A stretch of 64,000 bases of DNA from Caldilineaceae bacterium (GCA_958295845.1 OY282376.1:372001-436000); one strand, 5' to 3'. Shown: positions 27,353 through 40,478, counted from the first letter of the stretch. Numbers and translations: made by a program. Notes: generated by a model not told the origin, from the sequence alone.

Positions 27353-28222
27353 ATGACCCGCGTCGCACTCGAATCCACCGTAATCAGCCACGGGCTCCCC
27401 TACCCCGACAACCTCAAACTAGCCCACGAAATGGAACGCATCATCCGCGACCATGGGGCCGACCCGGCCACCGTCGGCGTCATCGGAGGCGAACTCATCG
27501 CCGGCCTCAGCCCGCAGCAGATCGAGCGGCTGGCCGCCACGTCCGAACGACAGGTCGGCAAAGTAAGCCGCCGCGACCTGCCCATCGTCGTCGCCCGCAA
27601 GCTGGACGGGGCCACCACCGTCGCCGCCACAATGTGGATCGCCCACCGCGCCGGCATCGAACTGTTCGCCACCGGCGGCATCGGCGGCGTCCACCGCAGC
27701 CGCGAACCCGGCCCCAGCACCGACGTAAGCGCCGACCTGCAGGAGCTGGCGCAGACCCCGCTTATCGTCGTCTGCGCCGGCGCCAAGGCAATACTGGACT
27801 TGCCGGCCACGCTCGAATACCTGGAAACGCACGGCGTAACCGTCATCGGCTACGGCACCGAGGCGTTCCCGGCCTTCTACAGCCGCAGCAGCGGCCTTCC
27901 GGTCGATGTCTGTTGTAACACTGCCCAGGAGGTGGCCGAAATCTGGCGGGCAAAGCGGGCTCTGGACTTGAAGGGGGGGATGCTCGTGGCCGTACCTGTT
28001 CCCGAAGAGGATGAGATTCCCGCTGCGCAGATTGAACCGCAGATCGAGCAGGCGCTGGCAGAGTGCGAAGCCGCCGGTCTGCGCTCGGCCGACGTTACGC
28101 CCTACCTGCTGCGCCGCATCGCCGAACTGACCGGCGACCGCAGCCTGCGCGCCAATCTGGCCCTGCTGCGCAACAACGCCCGCGTAGCCGCCGCCATCGC
28201 GGTGGCGCTGGAAAGAAAATAG
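27353..28222 (+). CDS. psuG: Pseudouridine-5'-phosphate glycosidase
   Basis: 289 residues from the ATG at 27353; an in-frame start at 27305 would only add repeat-encoded residues. Family signatures: VALESTVISHGLPYP at the N-terminus, KVSRRDLP (catalytic Lys region), GATTVAATMWIAHRAGI, FATGGIGGVHR, and VCAGAKAILD. PsuG cleaves pseudouridine 5'-phosphate to uracil and ribose 5-phosphate. No psuK kinase is adjacent. There is no Shine-Dalgarno, because the heptad array runs up to the start. Confidence 0.9.
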   Translation: MTRVALESTVISHGLPYPDNLKLAHEMERIIRDHGADPATVGVIGGELIAGLSPQQIERLAATSERQVGKVSRRDLPIVVARKLDGATTVAATMWIAHRAGIELFATGGIGGVHRSREPGPSTDVSADLQELAQTPLIVVCAGAKAILDLPATLEYLETHGVTVIGYGTEAFPAFYSRSSGLPVDVCCNTAQEVAEIWRAKRALDLKGGMLVAVPVPEEDEIPAAQIEPQIEQALAECEAAGLRSADVTPYLLRRIAELTGDRSLRANLALLRNNARVAAAIAVALERK

Positions 28223-28263
28223 CGCCTAGCCAGGGAACCCCGGTCTAGCCGCTATGTACAGGC

Positions 28264-28304
28264 AATCAGCTTCTCAAAATCAGCTGGTGAAAATCAGCTT
28301 CTCG
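28264..28304. repeat. Short direct repeat at the ftsH 3' end
   Basis: AATCAGCTTCTC occurs at 28264-28275 and again at about 28293-28304, with AAAATCAGCT between. The second copy encodes the last ftsH codons, so the 3' end has been partly duplicated. Confidence 0.5.
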
Positions 28305-30163
28305 AACTCGTTCCGCTCCATGACTTCCTGTTCCAACAGCGTTTCGGCCAGGAGCTTCAGCTTGTCCTGGTTGACCGTCAGAACTTCCTTCGCCCGCGTG
28401 TATGCGGTCTCCACGATCCGGCGCACCTCGCGGTCGATCGAACGCGCCACATCCTCACTGTAGGAGCGCCGTTCACCCAGGTCCATGCCCAGGAACGGGT
28501 TGGAATCGGCCTGGACCAGTTGCATCGGGCCCAGCTCACTGCTCATGCCAAAGCGCGTGACCATCGCCTTGGCCAGCTTGGTCACCCGCTCCAAATCGTT
28601 GGCCGAGCCCGTGGTGATCTCCTCGAAAGTCAACTCCTCAGCGACCCGCCCACCCAGCAGTCCGGCCAGCTCATCCTCATACTCGGCCTTGCTCTTGAGC
28701 AGGCGGTCCTCGTCCGGCAGCGGCATCACGTAACCCAGCGCCTGCCCGCGGCTGACGAGACTGATCTTCCCCACCGCGTCGGTATGCTCGAGCAACGCCA
28801 TCACCACCGCATGCCCCGCTTCGTGGTATGCGACCACGCGCCGTTCTTCGTCGCTCAGTATCCGGCTCTTGCGCGCCGGACCGGCCATCACCCGTTCAAT
28901 CGATTCCACCAGCTCATCCATGCCGATGGCGCGCTTGTCGCGGCGCGCGGTCAGAATGGCCGCCTCATTGAGCAGGTTTTCCAGGTCGGCCCCCACCATG
29001 CCCGGCGTCTGCTTTGAAATCACGTTCAGATCGACATCCGGGCCGAGCGGCTTGCCGCGCGCGTGCACCTCCAGGATCGCCTCGCGCCCGCGACGGTCCG
29101 GCCGGTCTACCACGACCCGTCTGTCAAACCGGCCCGGCCGCAGCAATGCCGGGTCCAGGATATCCGGGCGATTGGTCGCGGCGATGACGATGACGGTCGT
29201 ATCGCTGTCAAATCCGTCCATCTCCACCAGGATCTGATTGAGCGTCTGCTCCCGTTCATCGTTGCCACCGCCCATGCCCGCGCCGCGATGGCGGCCGACC
29301 GCGTCGATTTCATCGATAAAGATGATACAGGGGGCGTTCTTCTTTGCCTGTTCGAATAGATCTCGCACGCGGCTCGCGCCCACACCCACGAACATCTCCA
29401 CAAATTCGGAACCGCTGATGCTGAAGAAAGGCGCGCCGGCTTCGCCCGCCACCGCCTTCGCCAGCAGCGTCTTGCCCGTGCCCGGCGACCCCACCATCAA
29501 CACGCCCTTGGGAATACGCGCGCCCAGGGCCGCGAACTTTTCCGGCTCCTTCAGGAACTCGACAACCTCCCGCAGCTCCTGTTTCGCCTCATCCGAACCG
29601 GCCACATCCTCAAATGTGACGGTGGGGCGGTCGGCCTCCTCCATCTTTTTGGCGCGGCTGCGGCCAAACTGCATCGCCCGGTTCTGCCCGCCCGCGCCCG
29701 CCTGGCGCATGATGAAGATGAAGAAGCCGAAGATCAGGATCATCGGCAACAGCATGATCAGCCAGCTGAAGAAGGCGCCGCTGTTGGGCGCCCGCTCCAC
29801 GTCGATCGGAATGGCGGACAGCTGATCTGCCGTCACACCGAACGTCTTGAGCGAATCAAGCAGACTTTCGCCGGACTCTTTGCGGCTGCGGCGGCGTTCA
29901 GTTTCGGAGATCTCGACGATAATATCGTCGCCCTGCACAACGATCCGCTGTACTGAGCCGTTGCGCACGTATTCGGCCACCTGGTTCAAGCCGAGCAGAT
30001 TGCTGGCGGAACTCGGCGGATTGACAAACATGCGGTAGGCAAAAAAGAGCAGAACGGCCAGCAGGATCCAGATCCAGCTACGTTTGAACAACTGCCGGTA
30101 GCGCTCGTTCGGGTCTTCTTCCGGAGGGCGTTCGCCATCCGGTCTTTTTTCTCTGTTCATCAT
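28280..30163 (-). CDS. ftsH: ATP-dependent zinc metalloprotease FtsH
   Basis: 627 residues. A cytosolic N-terminus (1-30), membrane helix about 31-47, a small extracytoplasmic domain, and a second helix about 132-152. The AAA module has Walker A GSPGTGKT (225-232), Walker [12 protein letters not shown] and the SRH region [21 protein letters not shown]. The M41 protease has HEAGH at 447-451. It degrades misassembled membrane proteins and short-lived regulators. All essential motifs are intact. Confidence 0.97.
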   Translation of the reverse strand: MMNREKRPDGERPPEEDPNERYRQLFKRSWIWILLAVLLFFAYRMFVNPPSSASNLLGLNQVAEYVRNGSVQRIVVQGDDIIVEISETERRRSRKESGESLLDSLKTFGVTADQLSAIPIDVERAPNSGAFFSWLIMLLPMILIFGFFIFIMRQAGAGGQNRAMQFGRSRAKKMEEADRPTVTFEDVAGSDEAKQELREVVEFLKEPEKFAALGARIPKGVLMVGSPGTGKTLLAKAVAGEAGAPFFSISGSEFVEMFVGVGASRVRDLFEQAKKNAPCIIFIDEIDAVGRHRGAGMGGGNDEREQTLNQILVEMDGFDSDTTVIVIAATNRPDILDPALLRPGRFDRRVVVDRPDRRGREAILEVHARGKPLGPDVDLNVISKQTPGMVGADLENLLNEAAILTARRDKRAIGMDELVESIERVMAGPARKSRILSDEERRVVAYHEAGHAVVMALLEHTDAVGKISLVSRGQALGYVMPLPDEDRLLKSKAEYEDELAGLLGGRVAEELTFEEITTGSANDLERVTKLAKAMVTRFGMSSELGPMQLVQADSNPFLGMDLGERRSYSEDVARSIDREVRRIVETAYTRAKEVLTVNQDKLKLLAETLLEQEVMERNEFEKLIFTS

Positions 30164-30323
30164 ACGCCAATACCCCCGAGCCAGACGCCCGGTACGGTTA
30201 CAGGTCTACACGGGTACACGTCACTCGCTACACGCTTATGCGCCTAGTATAACAGAGGAAGTGGTCTGAGTAAGTAAGGCAGAAACCAGTGTGCGGAATT
30301 TACCGGCTGCGCGTCACTGTGCG

Positions 30324-31589
30324 CTACAAATTGCGCAGTTGCTCTGCGATGCTAACGCCGGTGGCGTGGGTTCTTGCTTTGTGAATCGGCAATTTGCCCC
30401 GGTGCCGGGTGCGATGAGGGATAGAAGATTCGTCCGGCTTGTCGCTGAAGCTGAAGATCAGACAGCCGCGCGCCTTCAACCACAGAACCGCCTCACGTAC
30501 CTCCTGCGTGATGCAGATCTCCTGGGAGAGGCGCTCCTCGGCCGGCACGTCATCCGCCAGATTGTTCATATGCTCCAGCGTGGCCACAAACTCCTCACGC
30601 CGGAACTGCTTGAACGGCGTCGGATCGCCGAGCGAAACCGCCATGTTGACCGATTCGTGGGCCTGGCGCATCGCCTCGCTCACCCGCCCGCCCCCTGCGA
30701 TGCAGACTTCCGCATAACGCACAAACTGCTCAAATGTCTGGACAGAACGGTCTTCGATGCGTTCAAGCAGATCGGTGCAATCGAGGCCTTCGTTGTTGAG
30801 AACCAGGCAGATATAGGCCAAATAGTCCTGGTTGTCCCCGGTCAGATGATGATAGTGGGCGCGGTTGAGTTGCTCATAGTGCTGCGCGAACAGGGCGGCG
30901 TTGAACTTGTCGCCCAGCAAGCTGCCCACGGTACGGTACAGCCCCTTCAGTCGCGCCACGTCAATGGCGCGGTTATTGCGCCCGCGCGCGCCGATCGCCG
31001 TCTTGTCCAGATCGAGAACGACCGCCGTACTTTCGTCCAACCGCATACCGTTCCCCTGCGCCCACCTGATCCAGTCTACCAGCTGGCTCCAGCGGTTGGC
31101 TTCGAACATGCCGGTCTCGTCGTTGGCATCAAACTGCTCCGGTTCGCCCGCCTTTTCGTTGCCGATAAAGCAGGCACTCGGCAACACGGCGCCGTTCGCG
31201 TGCCCGACCAGTTCCCCGTTATCAAGCGAAGACTCCTCCGCAGAACGTAAGGAACGCATCACCTGGAACGTATTTCCATCGCCCGAGAGCGTATCGCCGA
31301 TGAAAAGCAACTCACCCACATTGGCGTCCCGCCGCTCCTGCGCCTGTTCCAGGATCCACAGCGCGACCTGGGCGTACGACGTCTCCTGTTTGCGGGGCAC
31401 GGCAGGCGCCGGCAACCCGAGTTGGGAACGGGCGGATTTCAGACCGGGGATTCGGCGTGTGATCGGCTCCAGGCTACGGTAAACGATCAGATCGCCGACA
31501 AGTTCGTCCAGGGACGTCAGTCCAAAGTTGTCAACGGCAATCGGATAGGCTTCTCTGGTTTGCGTGTTGGCCAATTCCGCACCTTCCAT
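30324..31589 (-). CDS. HAD-superfamily-like hydrolase of unknown role
   Basis: 421 residues. VVLDLDKTAIG (about 185-195) fits HAD motif I (DxDxT), and LIFSFSDKPDES (about 375-386) may be motif II or a substrate loop. A GDTLSGDG segment, which resembles HAD motif IV, lies earlier at about residue 98. The order suggests a circular permutation or two domains. The ATG at 31589 is preceded by GGGAAT, a weak RBS. No operon partner. I cannot assign a substrate. Confidence 0.6.
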   Translation of the reverse strand: MEGAELANTQTREAYPIAVDNFGLTSLDELVGDLIVYRSLEPITRRIPGLKSARSQLGLPAPAVPRKQETSYAQVALWILEQAQERRDANVGELLFIGDTLSGDGNTFQVMRSLRSAEESSLDNGELVGHANGAVLPSACFIGNEKAGEPEQFDANDETGMFEANRWSQLVDWIRWAQGNGMRLDESTAVVLDLDKTAIGARGRNNRAIDVARLKGLYRTVGSLLGDKFNAALFAQHYEQLNRAHYHHLTGDNQDYLAYICLVLNNEGLDCTDLLERIEDRSVQTFEQFVRYAEVCIAGGGRVSEAMRQAHESVNMAVSLGDPTPFKQFRREEFVATLEHMNNLADDVPAEERLSQEICITQEVREAVLWLKARGCLIFSFSDKPDESSIPHRTRHRGKLPIHKARTHATGVSIAEQLRNL

Positions 31590-31759
31590 TTCTATTCCCG
31601 CACTCGTCTCTGTCTTTGAGCAACGCCAACATTCTCAAAGAGTTGACGATTCCAGGAACCAAGAACGAACTGCTCAATCTGCCGTTGCACTTCACACGAT
31701 TCTAACCTATGGCATACCGATCCGAAAAATTTTGTGCCTGTTGCGCACGACCACAACGA

Positions 31760-32890
31760 CTAGCGCACAGCGTCAAGCACTGCGTCCGCGACAGGCACTC
31801 GACTCCCGGCAACCTCTTCTTGGCTGTCCAGGTACCCCTGCGACACCAGCAGCTCGGCGTTGAGCAGACTGCCGCCGGCCGCGCCCCGAATCGTGTTGTG
31901 GCCAAGCGCTAGGAACTTCACATGCAGAAGCGGGTCCTCCCGCAGCCGGCCCACCACCGTCGCCATGCCGGGAACGCTCCCGGCCAGCCGGTCCATGCGC
32001 GGCTGCGGCCGGTCCGCCTCCTCCCGGTAGAGGATCGCCTGTTGCGGCGCGCTCGGAAGACCCATGCGCTGCGGCAGCGGATCGTACTCCGCCCACACCT
32101 GCCGCACATCCTCCAGGCTGGGACGGTCGTCAAACGCCACGCTGACAGCCGCCAGATGACCGTTGCGCACCGGCACGCGGTTGCAGTGCGCGCTGATGAC
32201 AAAATCGGCCGTCTCCACACCCTCCCCGTCAAACCGGCCCAGCAGCTTCTGCGGTTCGCGGTGCTCCATCTTCTCCTCTTCCGAACCGATGTACGGGACA
32301 ACGTTGTCGATAATGTCCATCGATGTCACGCCCGTGTAACCCGCCCCGCTCACCGCCTGCATCGTCACCACAAAAACCTTCCTGACGCCGAACGCCTCGT
32401 GCAGCGGATGCAGCGCGCTCACCAGGTGGGTCGTCGAACAGTTGGGATTGGTGGTAATGAACCCCGGCCACCCCCGCCGGCGCCGCTGCAGGTCGATCAG
32501 CCCCATATGCTCCGGGTTGACCTCCGGAATCAGCAGCGGCACGTCCGGCTCATAACGGTAGGCGCTGGCATTGCTGCACACGACGTACCCGGCCGCCGCC
32601 ATCTCAGCCTCGATCGTGCGCGCCGGCCCGCTCGGCATCGCGCTGAAAACGATCTGGCAGTCGATCCCCGGCGCCATCTCCTGCAAAATAACATCCTGCA
32701 GATGCGCCGGCATGTCGCCCCGCAGCAGCCAGTTGCAGGCGTCGCCGTAGCGCTTGCCCGCATTGCGCTGCGACGCGCACAGCACGCTCAACTCAAACCA
32801 GGGATGCCCCTGCAGCATCTGCACAAACCGCTGTCCCACCGCGCCGGTCGCACCAAGCACCCCCACGCGAATCTTTGCTTGACTGTTCAT
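31760..32890 (-). CDS. asd: Aspartate-semialdehyde dehydrogenase
   Basis: 376 residues from the ATG at 32890 (GAGGA five bases upstream). NADPH motif GVLGATGAVGQRF, catalytic cysteine in TTNPNCSTTHLV, and SAHCNRVPVRNGH with the catalytic His. The long archaeal/fungal-type ASADH rather than the E. coli type. It reduces aspartyl phosphate for lysine, threonine and methionine synthesis. It lies downstream of hom on the same strand but is separated by the 240-bp repeat element, so it may be transcribed separately from the SAM-riboswitch operon. Confidence 0.93.
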   Translation of the reverse strand: MNSQAKIRVGVLGATGAVGQRFVQMLQGHPWFELSVLCASQRNAGKRYGDACNWLLRGDMPAHLQDVILQEMAPGIDCQIVFSAMPSGPARTIEAEMAAAGYVVCSNASAYRYEPDVPLLIPEVNPEHMGLIDLQRRRRGWPGFITTNPNCSTTHLVSALHPLHEAFGVRKVFVVTMQAVSGAGYTGVTSMDIIDNVVPYIGSEEEKMEHREPQKLLGRFDGEGVETADFVISAHCNRVPVRNGHLAAVSVAFDDRPSLEDVRQVWAEYDPLPQRMGLPSAPQQAILYREEADRPQPRMDRLAGSVPGMATVVGRLREDPLLHVKFLALGHNTIRGAAGGSLLNAELLVSQGYLDSQEEVAGSRVPVADAVLDAVR

Positions 32891-32976
32891 CGAAATCCTC
32901 TGTCCCAACTGTGACCTTCCTATCTCGTAACGACTCCGACCCTCTTCACATCCCCCCGCAATCAATCGCCGCAGTC

Positions 32977-33027
32977 ACTGACCACTGACCACCGATCACT
33001 GACCACCGATCACTGACCACTGCAGTT
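32977..33027 (+). repeat. Heptad array, GACC type (six units)
   Basis: ACTGACC and ACCGATC units at 32977, 32984, 32991, 32998, 33005 and 33012, end box ACTGCAGTT 33019. The longest array in the window, upstream of asd. Confidence 0.92.
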
Positions 33028-33031
33028 CTGG

Positions 33032-33150
33032 GCGTTCGTGCCTTCGGCCCTCTCTTGTGCGGGGGCTGCGCCCCCGCAACGCCCCGCCCTTACTAGACCA
33101 CCGTGTTTTTTCTTCCCCAGCAACGTGTCTAGCCAACAGTGTCTTCCACC
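33032..33150 (+). repeat. Composite hairpin repeat element, copy 2
   Basis: Near-identical to 2350-2475: the same GC-rich hairpins (around 33041-33050 and 33058-33079), the CGCCCCGCCCTT stretch and the 18-bp box at 33125-33142. It includes the hom stop codon (33129-33131). Confidence 0.9.
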
Positions 33151-34289
33151 CCACTTACTGTCTCAGGCCCCTGACCCCTGACCCCTGACCCCTGCAGTTC
33201 AACAATATCGCTCAGTACGCCCGCCGCAGTCGCTTCCACACCCGCCCCGCGGCCCTGTATGACCAGCGGGTTGGGGTTGTACCAACGGCTGTAGAACTCG
33301 ACCAGATTGTCGGTTCCCGTCAGACGCCCCAGCGGGCTGTCCTTGGCCACCGCCGTCGGGCCGACACTGCACGCGCCCTCTGAAAGCGTGGCGGCATAGC
33401 GCAAAACCTTGCCCTCGGCAGTCGCGCCCGCAACCAGTTCGCGGTACTGCTCGTCCAGCGATGGCAACTCTGTCAGAAAACTGTCCACACTCAGGTCGGC
33501 CATCCGTTCCGGATAGAGTCCGCTGACCTCAACCTGCTCCATCTCCATGTGCCAGCCGATCCCCCGCGCCAGAATAAGCGCCTTGCGAGCCACGTCCACG
33601 CCCCCCAGGTCATCACGCGGGTCCGGCTCCGTATAGCCCAGCCGGTACGCCTCGGCCACCGTCTCGCTGAACGAACGACCCTCTTCCAGGCCCGTCATCA
33701 GATAGCCGAGCGTGCCGCTGAACGAACCGGCGATGCGCTCGATCTCGTCGCCGCTCGACACCAGCCGGTTGAGCGTAGCGATCACCGGCAGACCGGCGCC
33801 CACCGTTGTCTCCCAGCGGGCATGGCCCAAACTGCCGCTGATGCCGTCATACACATCTTGGACGACCGTCAACGGCTTCTTGTTCGCCAGGACCACCTGA
33901 TGGCCCCGTTTAAGTGCCAGCAACAGTGCGTCCACCGTACTGTCCGACGCCGTGCAATCGACCACGACCGTGCCCGGCCCGCCGATCTCCTCCACAATCG
34001 TCTCCGGGCTCCGGTAGGACCGGCCCAGCCGGTGCGAAGCTAGCGTGCCGCCCGCCTCCTTATGCTGCAAAATCCCGGCCAGCAGCTCCTCCGTGAATCC
34101 CCCCTGCGGCGCCACAACTGCGCCGCTGCTGTCGCACAGGGCCGTAAAGCGGATGCGCAGACCGTACCTCTCGCGGTGAAGCGACCGCTGTTCCAGGATC
34201 TGACTCAGCAGGGCGCGGCCAACGCCGCCCAGACCGAAGAGGATGAGCGGCGTCTCCCGCTCCGCAGACATGCCGTCGACCTTCTCCAT
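33129..34289 (-). CDS. hom: Homoserine dehydrogenase
   Basis: 386 residues, ATG at 34289 overlapping the lysC stop (TGATG). Rossmann motif FGLGGVGRALL, the catalytic VLANKKPLT segment, and substrate residues in GYTEPDPRDDLGGVDVARK (Lys near the end). It is the short form without a C-terminal ACT domain, so feedback inhibition by threonine is not expected through that route. It reduces aspartate semialdehyde to homoserine. The last 20 residues (after IVELQ) are encoded by a heptad array and the composite repeat, which also supplies the stop. Confidence 0.93.
   Translation of the reverse strand: MEKVDGMSAERETPLILFGLGGVGRALLSQILEQRSLHRERYGLRIRFTALCDSSGAVVAPQGGFTEELLAGILQHKEAGGTLASHRLGRSYRSPETIVEEIGGPGTVVVDCTASDSTVDALLLALKRGHQVVLANKKPLTVVQDVYDGISGSLGHARWETTVGAGLPVIATLNRLVSSGDEIERIAGSFSGTLGYLMTGLEEGRSFSETVAEAYRLGYTEPDPRDDLGGVDVARKALILARGIGWHMEMEQVEVSGLYPERMADLSVDSFLTELPSLDEQYRELVAGATAEGKVLRYAATLSEGACSVGPTAVAKDSPLGRLTGTDNLVEFYSRWYNPNPLVIQGRGAGVEATAAGVLSDIVELQGSGVRGQGPETVSGVEDTVG
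33170..33199 (+). repeat. Heptad array inside the hom 3' end
   Basis: CCTGACC at 33170, 33177 and 33184, end box CCTGCAGTT 33191-33199. It is translated in frame as part of the homoserine dehydrogenase tail. Confidence 0.88.
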
Positions 34290-35749
34290 CAGGCAACTCC
34301 GTTTCCAAGTTCGAATGTGTCGTGGATGGCGCGGATCGCCTCATCGGCCGCGGTCTGCAAAACGACCAGGCTGATATTGGCCTCGCTCGACCCCTGGGCA
34401 ATTGCGATCACGTTGATGTCCTGCGCGCCCAGCGCGTTGAAGACCCGCGCCGCGATGCCGGGCGTGCCCTTCATGCCCGCGCCGATCACGGCCACGATCA
34501 CGATTTCCGGCTGAATGCTGATCTCTTCGATCATGTGCTGGGCCAGTTCGCGTGCGAACTCGACCTTGAGCGCGTCCATCACCGCATCGCCCTCCGCCTC
34601 GGGCACCACAAAGCAGATGCTCTGCTCGCTGCTGCCCTGGCTGATCATCAGCACATTGGCGCGCTGACGGGCCACCGCATCAAATGTGCGCGCCGCGATG
34701 CCCGGCACGCCTATCATCCCCCGCCCCGCCACCGTAATCAGCCGCAGGTCCCGCACCGCCGTGATCGCCTTCACGCCATTGCGCAGCTGGCGCGTCTTCT
34801 CGACGATGCGCGTGCCCGGGTGGGATGGGTTGAATGTGTTGAGAACCCGCAGCGGTATCTGGCTCTCCACCGCCGGGGTGACCGTCTTGGGGTGCAACAC
34901 CTTGGCGCCGTAATAGGCCAATTCAGCCACCTCCTCGTACGAAAGCTCCTCCATCGAGCGCGCGCCTTCAACGATGCGCGGGTCGGCGGTCATGACCCCG
35001 TCCACGTCCGTCCAGATCTGGATCTCGTCAGCATCCAGCGCCGCGCCCAGAATCGCAGCCGAGTAGTCGGAGCCGCCGCGGCCAAGCGTAGTGGGCACGC
35101 CCTTTTCGGTCGCGCCCACAAAACCGGTCACAACCGGCACAACGCCGCTCTGCATCATCGGCAGCAGCCGGTCCCGGCACCTGTCTGGCGTGGCCTCCAT
35201 CAACGGATTGGCGCTGCCGTACTGGTCGTCGGTGATGATCAGCTCGCCCGCGTCCACAAACTGCGCCTTGACGCCGTTCGCCCGCAGCACAGCCGCCAGC
35301 AGCGGCGCGCTCAGCCGTTCGCCTACACCGCTGACGACATCCAGGCCCCGCTGCGTCAGCTCACCCAGTACGGTGATGCTGCGGCACAGGCGCTCGAATT
35401 CGCGCAGGCGGTTGTCGAACAGCCTGCCCAGCCCGGCGCGTTCGACCCCGTCCTCAATCAGCTGCCCGGCCACCACCTGGTGCCGCACCAGCAGCTGGCT
35501 GCGCGCATCGCGGTAGGGGGTCTCGTCGCCGGCCGCGGCCGCCTGCGCCGCGTCGATCAGCGTGTTGGTCACCCCTCCCATCGCGCTCACGACCACCAGA
35601 ACGCCGGGGTTCTCAAGGTTCTGACCAGTGTGCTCCTCTACGCCGTCGCTCACCGTCTGCTCTTCAACAGCCGCGGCCACGATCTTTGCTGCGCCGTCGA
35701 TCGATTCCGTCGTGCCGACCGACGTCCCGCCAAATTTCATTACGATCAT
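34289..35749 (-). CDS. lysC: Aspartate kinase
   Basis: 486 residues. KFGGTSVG nucleotide site at the N-terminus, VVSAMGGVTN, the TTLGRGGSDYSA signature, and two C-terminal ACT domains (about 325-400 and 405-480, with GMIGVPGIAARTF and GMKGTPGIAARVF). It phosphorylates aspartate as the entry step to the lysine, threonine and methionine family. A 5' SAM-I riboswitch controls it, and the stop overlaps hom. The ACT pair would allow amino-acid feedback. Confidence 0.95.
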   Translation of the reverse strand: MIVMKFGGTSVGTTESIDGAAKIVAAAVEEQTVSDGVEEHTGQNLENPGVLVVVSAMGGVTNTLIDAAQAAAAGDETPYRDARSQLLVRHQVVAGQLIEDGVERAGLGRLFDNRLREFERLCRSITVLGELTQRGLDVVSGVGERLSAPLLAAVLRANGVKAQFVDAGELIITDDQYGSANPLMEATPDRCRDRLLPMMQSGVVPVVTGFVGATEKGVPTTLGRGGSDYSAAILGAALDADEIQIWTDVDGVMTADPRIVEGARSMEELSYEEVAELAYYGAKVLHPKTVTPAVESQIPLRVLNTFNPSHPGTRIVEKTRQLRNGVKAITAVRDLRLITVAGRGMIGVPGIAARTFDAVARQRANVLMISQGSSEQSICFVVPEAEGDAVMDALKVEFARELAQHMIEEISIQPEIVIVAVIGAGMKGTPGIAARVFNALGAQDINVIAIAQGSSEANISLVVLQTAADEAIRAIHDTFELGNGVA

Positions 35750-35784
35750 ACGTGTTCAACTCGCTCTACAAAGAGAATAAAAGT

Positions 35785-35819
35785 AAAAAAATACCTCGCG
35801 TCGTGCAGACGAGAGGTAG
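35785..35819 (-). terminator. Riboswitch-controlled intrinsic terminator of lysC-hom
   Basis: On the minus strand, ACCTCTCGTC (35817-35808), a short TGCACG-type loop region and GACGCGAGGT (35802-35793) form a GC-rich stem followed by seven T (35791-35785). It stands between the SAM aptamer and lysC. The 5' side of the stem could alternatively pair with aptamer P1 sequences. Confidence 0.8.
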
Positions 35820-35835
35820 CCGACAATTCCACTGC

Positions 35836-35956
35836 CTCTCATCTTCCAGAATCTACCTGCCGGAATTGGCACCTACGTCACAGAAGACGCTTCATCTTCC
35901 GCTACCGGGTTGCCGAGGCTTCACAGGGCCGGTCCCTCCGCCTCTCTGGATAAGAG
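35836..35956 (-). ncRNA. SAM-I (S-box) riboswitch
   Basis: Reading the minus strand, the conserved blocks occur in order: CTTATCCAGAGAGG (P1/P2 start), GGAGGGACCGGCCCTGTGAA, GCCTCGGCAACC, GGTGCCAATTCC and the closing GATGAGAGG that pairs with the 5' CTCTTATC. These are the diagnostic S-box sequences. S-adenosylmethionine binding should favour the downstream terminator and shut off lysC-hom. Using a SAM sensor on aspartate kinase plus homoserine dehydrogenase routes control toward methionine supply. Confidence 0.93.
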
Positions 35957-36066
35957 TTCAGCTATTCAGTTGTAGTGCGGGCAAATGTAGCAGAGGCTGG
36001 GGGCTATGTCAAATTTCGCGGTAGTTGTTTTGGCCGTGCTGCGGGGAGACTGGCCTGGCTCAAAGT

Positions 36067-36360
36067 CTAGGCATAGGTCAGAACGACCTCACCCATCATT
36101 TTCTGAGATTCCGGAAGGGTGGACGTAACCTGGACTTTGGACTGTCCCTGAAGTTCAAGGGGTGAAATAGGATCCAAACAAGAAACGTACTCCATGACTT
36201 CGGTATATGAGGCTACTTCAAAGAACAACCCTATCGCCTCCTCCAAGTTCTCTCGCGCCTCTTCAACTGTTTCCCCTTGACTTGCTATCTCCAACTCTTC
36301 GCAATGAGATACGTACCAGTTACCTTTGCGCCAGATCGAGCACTTGAGCACCCATTCCAT
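36067..36360 (-). CDS. HicB-like antitoxin/orphan regulator
   Basis: 97 residues with the HicB fold pattern: a strand (KCSIWRKGNWYVSHCEELEI), then ASQGETVEEARENLEEAIGLFFE, the classic HicB helix signature. It lacks an obvious C-terminal DNA-binding domain. No HicA-like toxin is encoded on either side (gap 35989-36066 and 36361-36417), so it is an orphan. Its AT-rich composition differs from its neighbours. Confidence 0.75.
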   Translation of the reverse strand: MEWVLKCSIWRKGNWYVSHCEELEIASQGETVEEARENLEEAIGLFFEVASYTEVMEYVSCLDPISPLELQGQSKVQVTSTLPESQKMMGEVVLTYA

Positions 36361-36417
36361 TCTGATAATTCTACCTCTGTAATCTCTACCCGTGCTCCGA
36401 TCGGGCCAATAAACCCA

Positions 36418-36900
36418 TCACTCCCTCGCCCACCGCGCCAGCGCCTTCTCCGCCGACCCAATCTCCTCCACCGACCTGTAATAGTGCCGCTCCCACTCCT
36501 CCTGCGGCATCCCCGTGAACAGCATCAAATTCAGCGGATACTCATCAGTATCGGCGACGCTCCGGAAGTCGTCCCGAAACAAAAACGTCGGCTTGCCCAG
36601 CGCGATCGCCATCCCCAGCTCAACCATGACGCCCTCGTCCGGCGGCACACCGTTGACGACGGCGAAGATGGCGTCCGACTCACGTACATCCCGGTAGCAC
36701 TGTTGACCGATGCGATAAGCCCAGCCCGGCACAGTTCTGTCTACCTTCTCATCGGGGCTCGTGAACGGCTCCCACACATCCAGCCCCAGCGCCGCCACGG
36801 CTTCGACAAGCGGCGGCAGCAACAGCGCCTGCTGCTGCGCCGAAAAGCCGTATGGGTTCGCCAGATAGACTCTCTTACGTGTTTTGTCCGTTGGGGCCAT
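36418..36900 (-). CDS. Nucleoside 2-deoxyribosyltransferase family protein
   Basis: 160 residues. The N-terminal strand-loop VYLANPYGFS, the AVVNGVPPDEGVMVELGMAIALGKP segment with catalytic Glu in a GVMVELG context, and RDDFR are characteristic of the family that transfers deoxyribose between bases or hydrolyses deoxynucleotides. It shares the strand with HicB (58 bp away) and carB. Confidence 0.82.
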   Translation of the reverse strand: MAPTDKTRKRVYLANPYGFSAQQQALLLPPLVEAVAALGLDVWEPFTSPDEKVDRTVPGWAYRIGQQCYRDVRESDAIFAVVNGVPPDEGVMVELGMAIALGKPTFLFRDDFRSVADTDEYPLNLMLFTGMPQEEWERHYYRSVEEIGSAEKALARWARE

Positions 36901-37044
36901 GATATTCTCCGCCGTGGGTAGTGTGATGAGGGGTTGGACTGCGCCGCGGCGCGACTGCGGTCTCCCGACTGCCGCCGCGCCGCCTGTTTACCGCCATTTG
37001 CTCGAACCGAAGTAGCCGGTGCCAAGCTCCCGAATGCCGCAGGA

Positions 37045-40440
<3,396 letters not shown>

Positions 40441-40478
40441 AGGTTGAACCCTTGCATTCCCCTGTTATTTGCACCATC

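Noticed and set aside
35785-35956. Lysine riboswitch upstream of lysC
   Set aside because: The conserved blocks are those of the SAM-I S-box, not the L-box.
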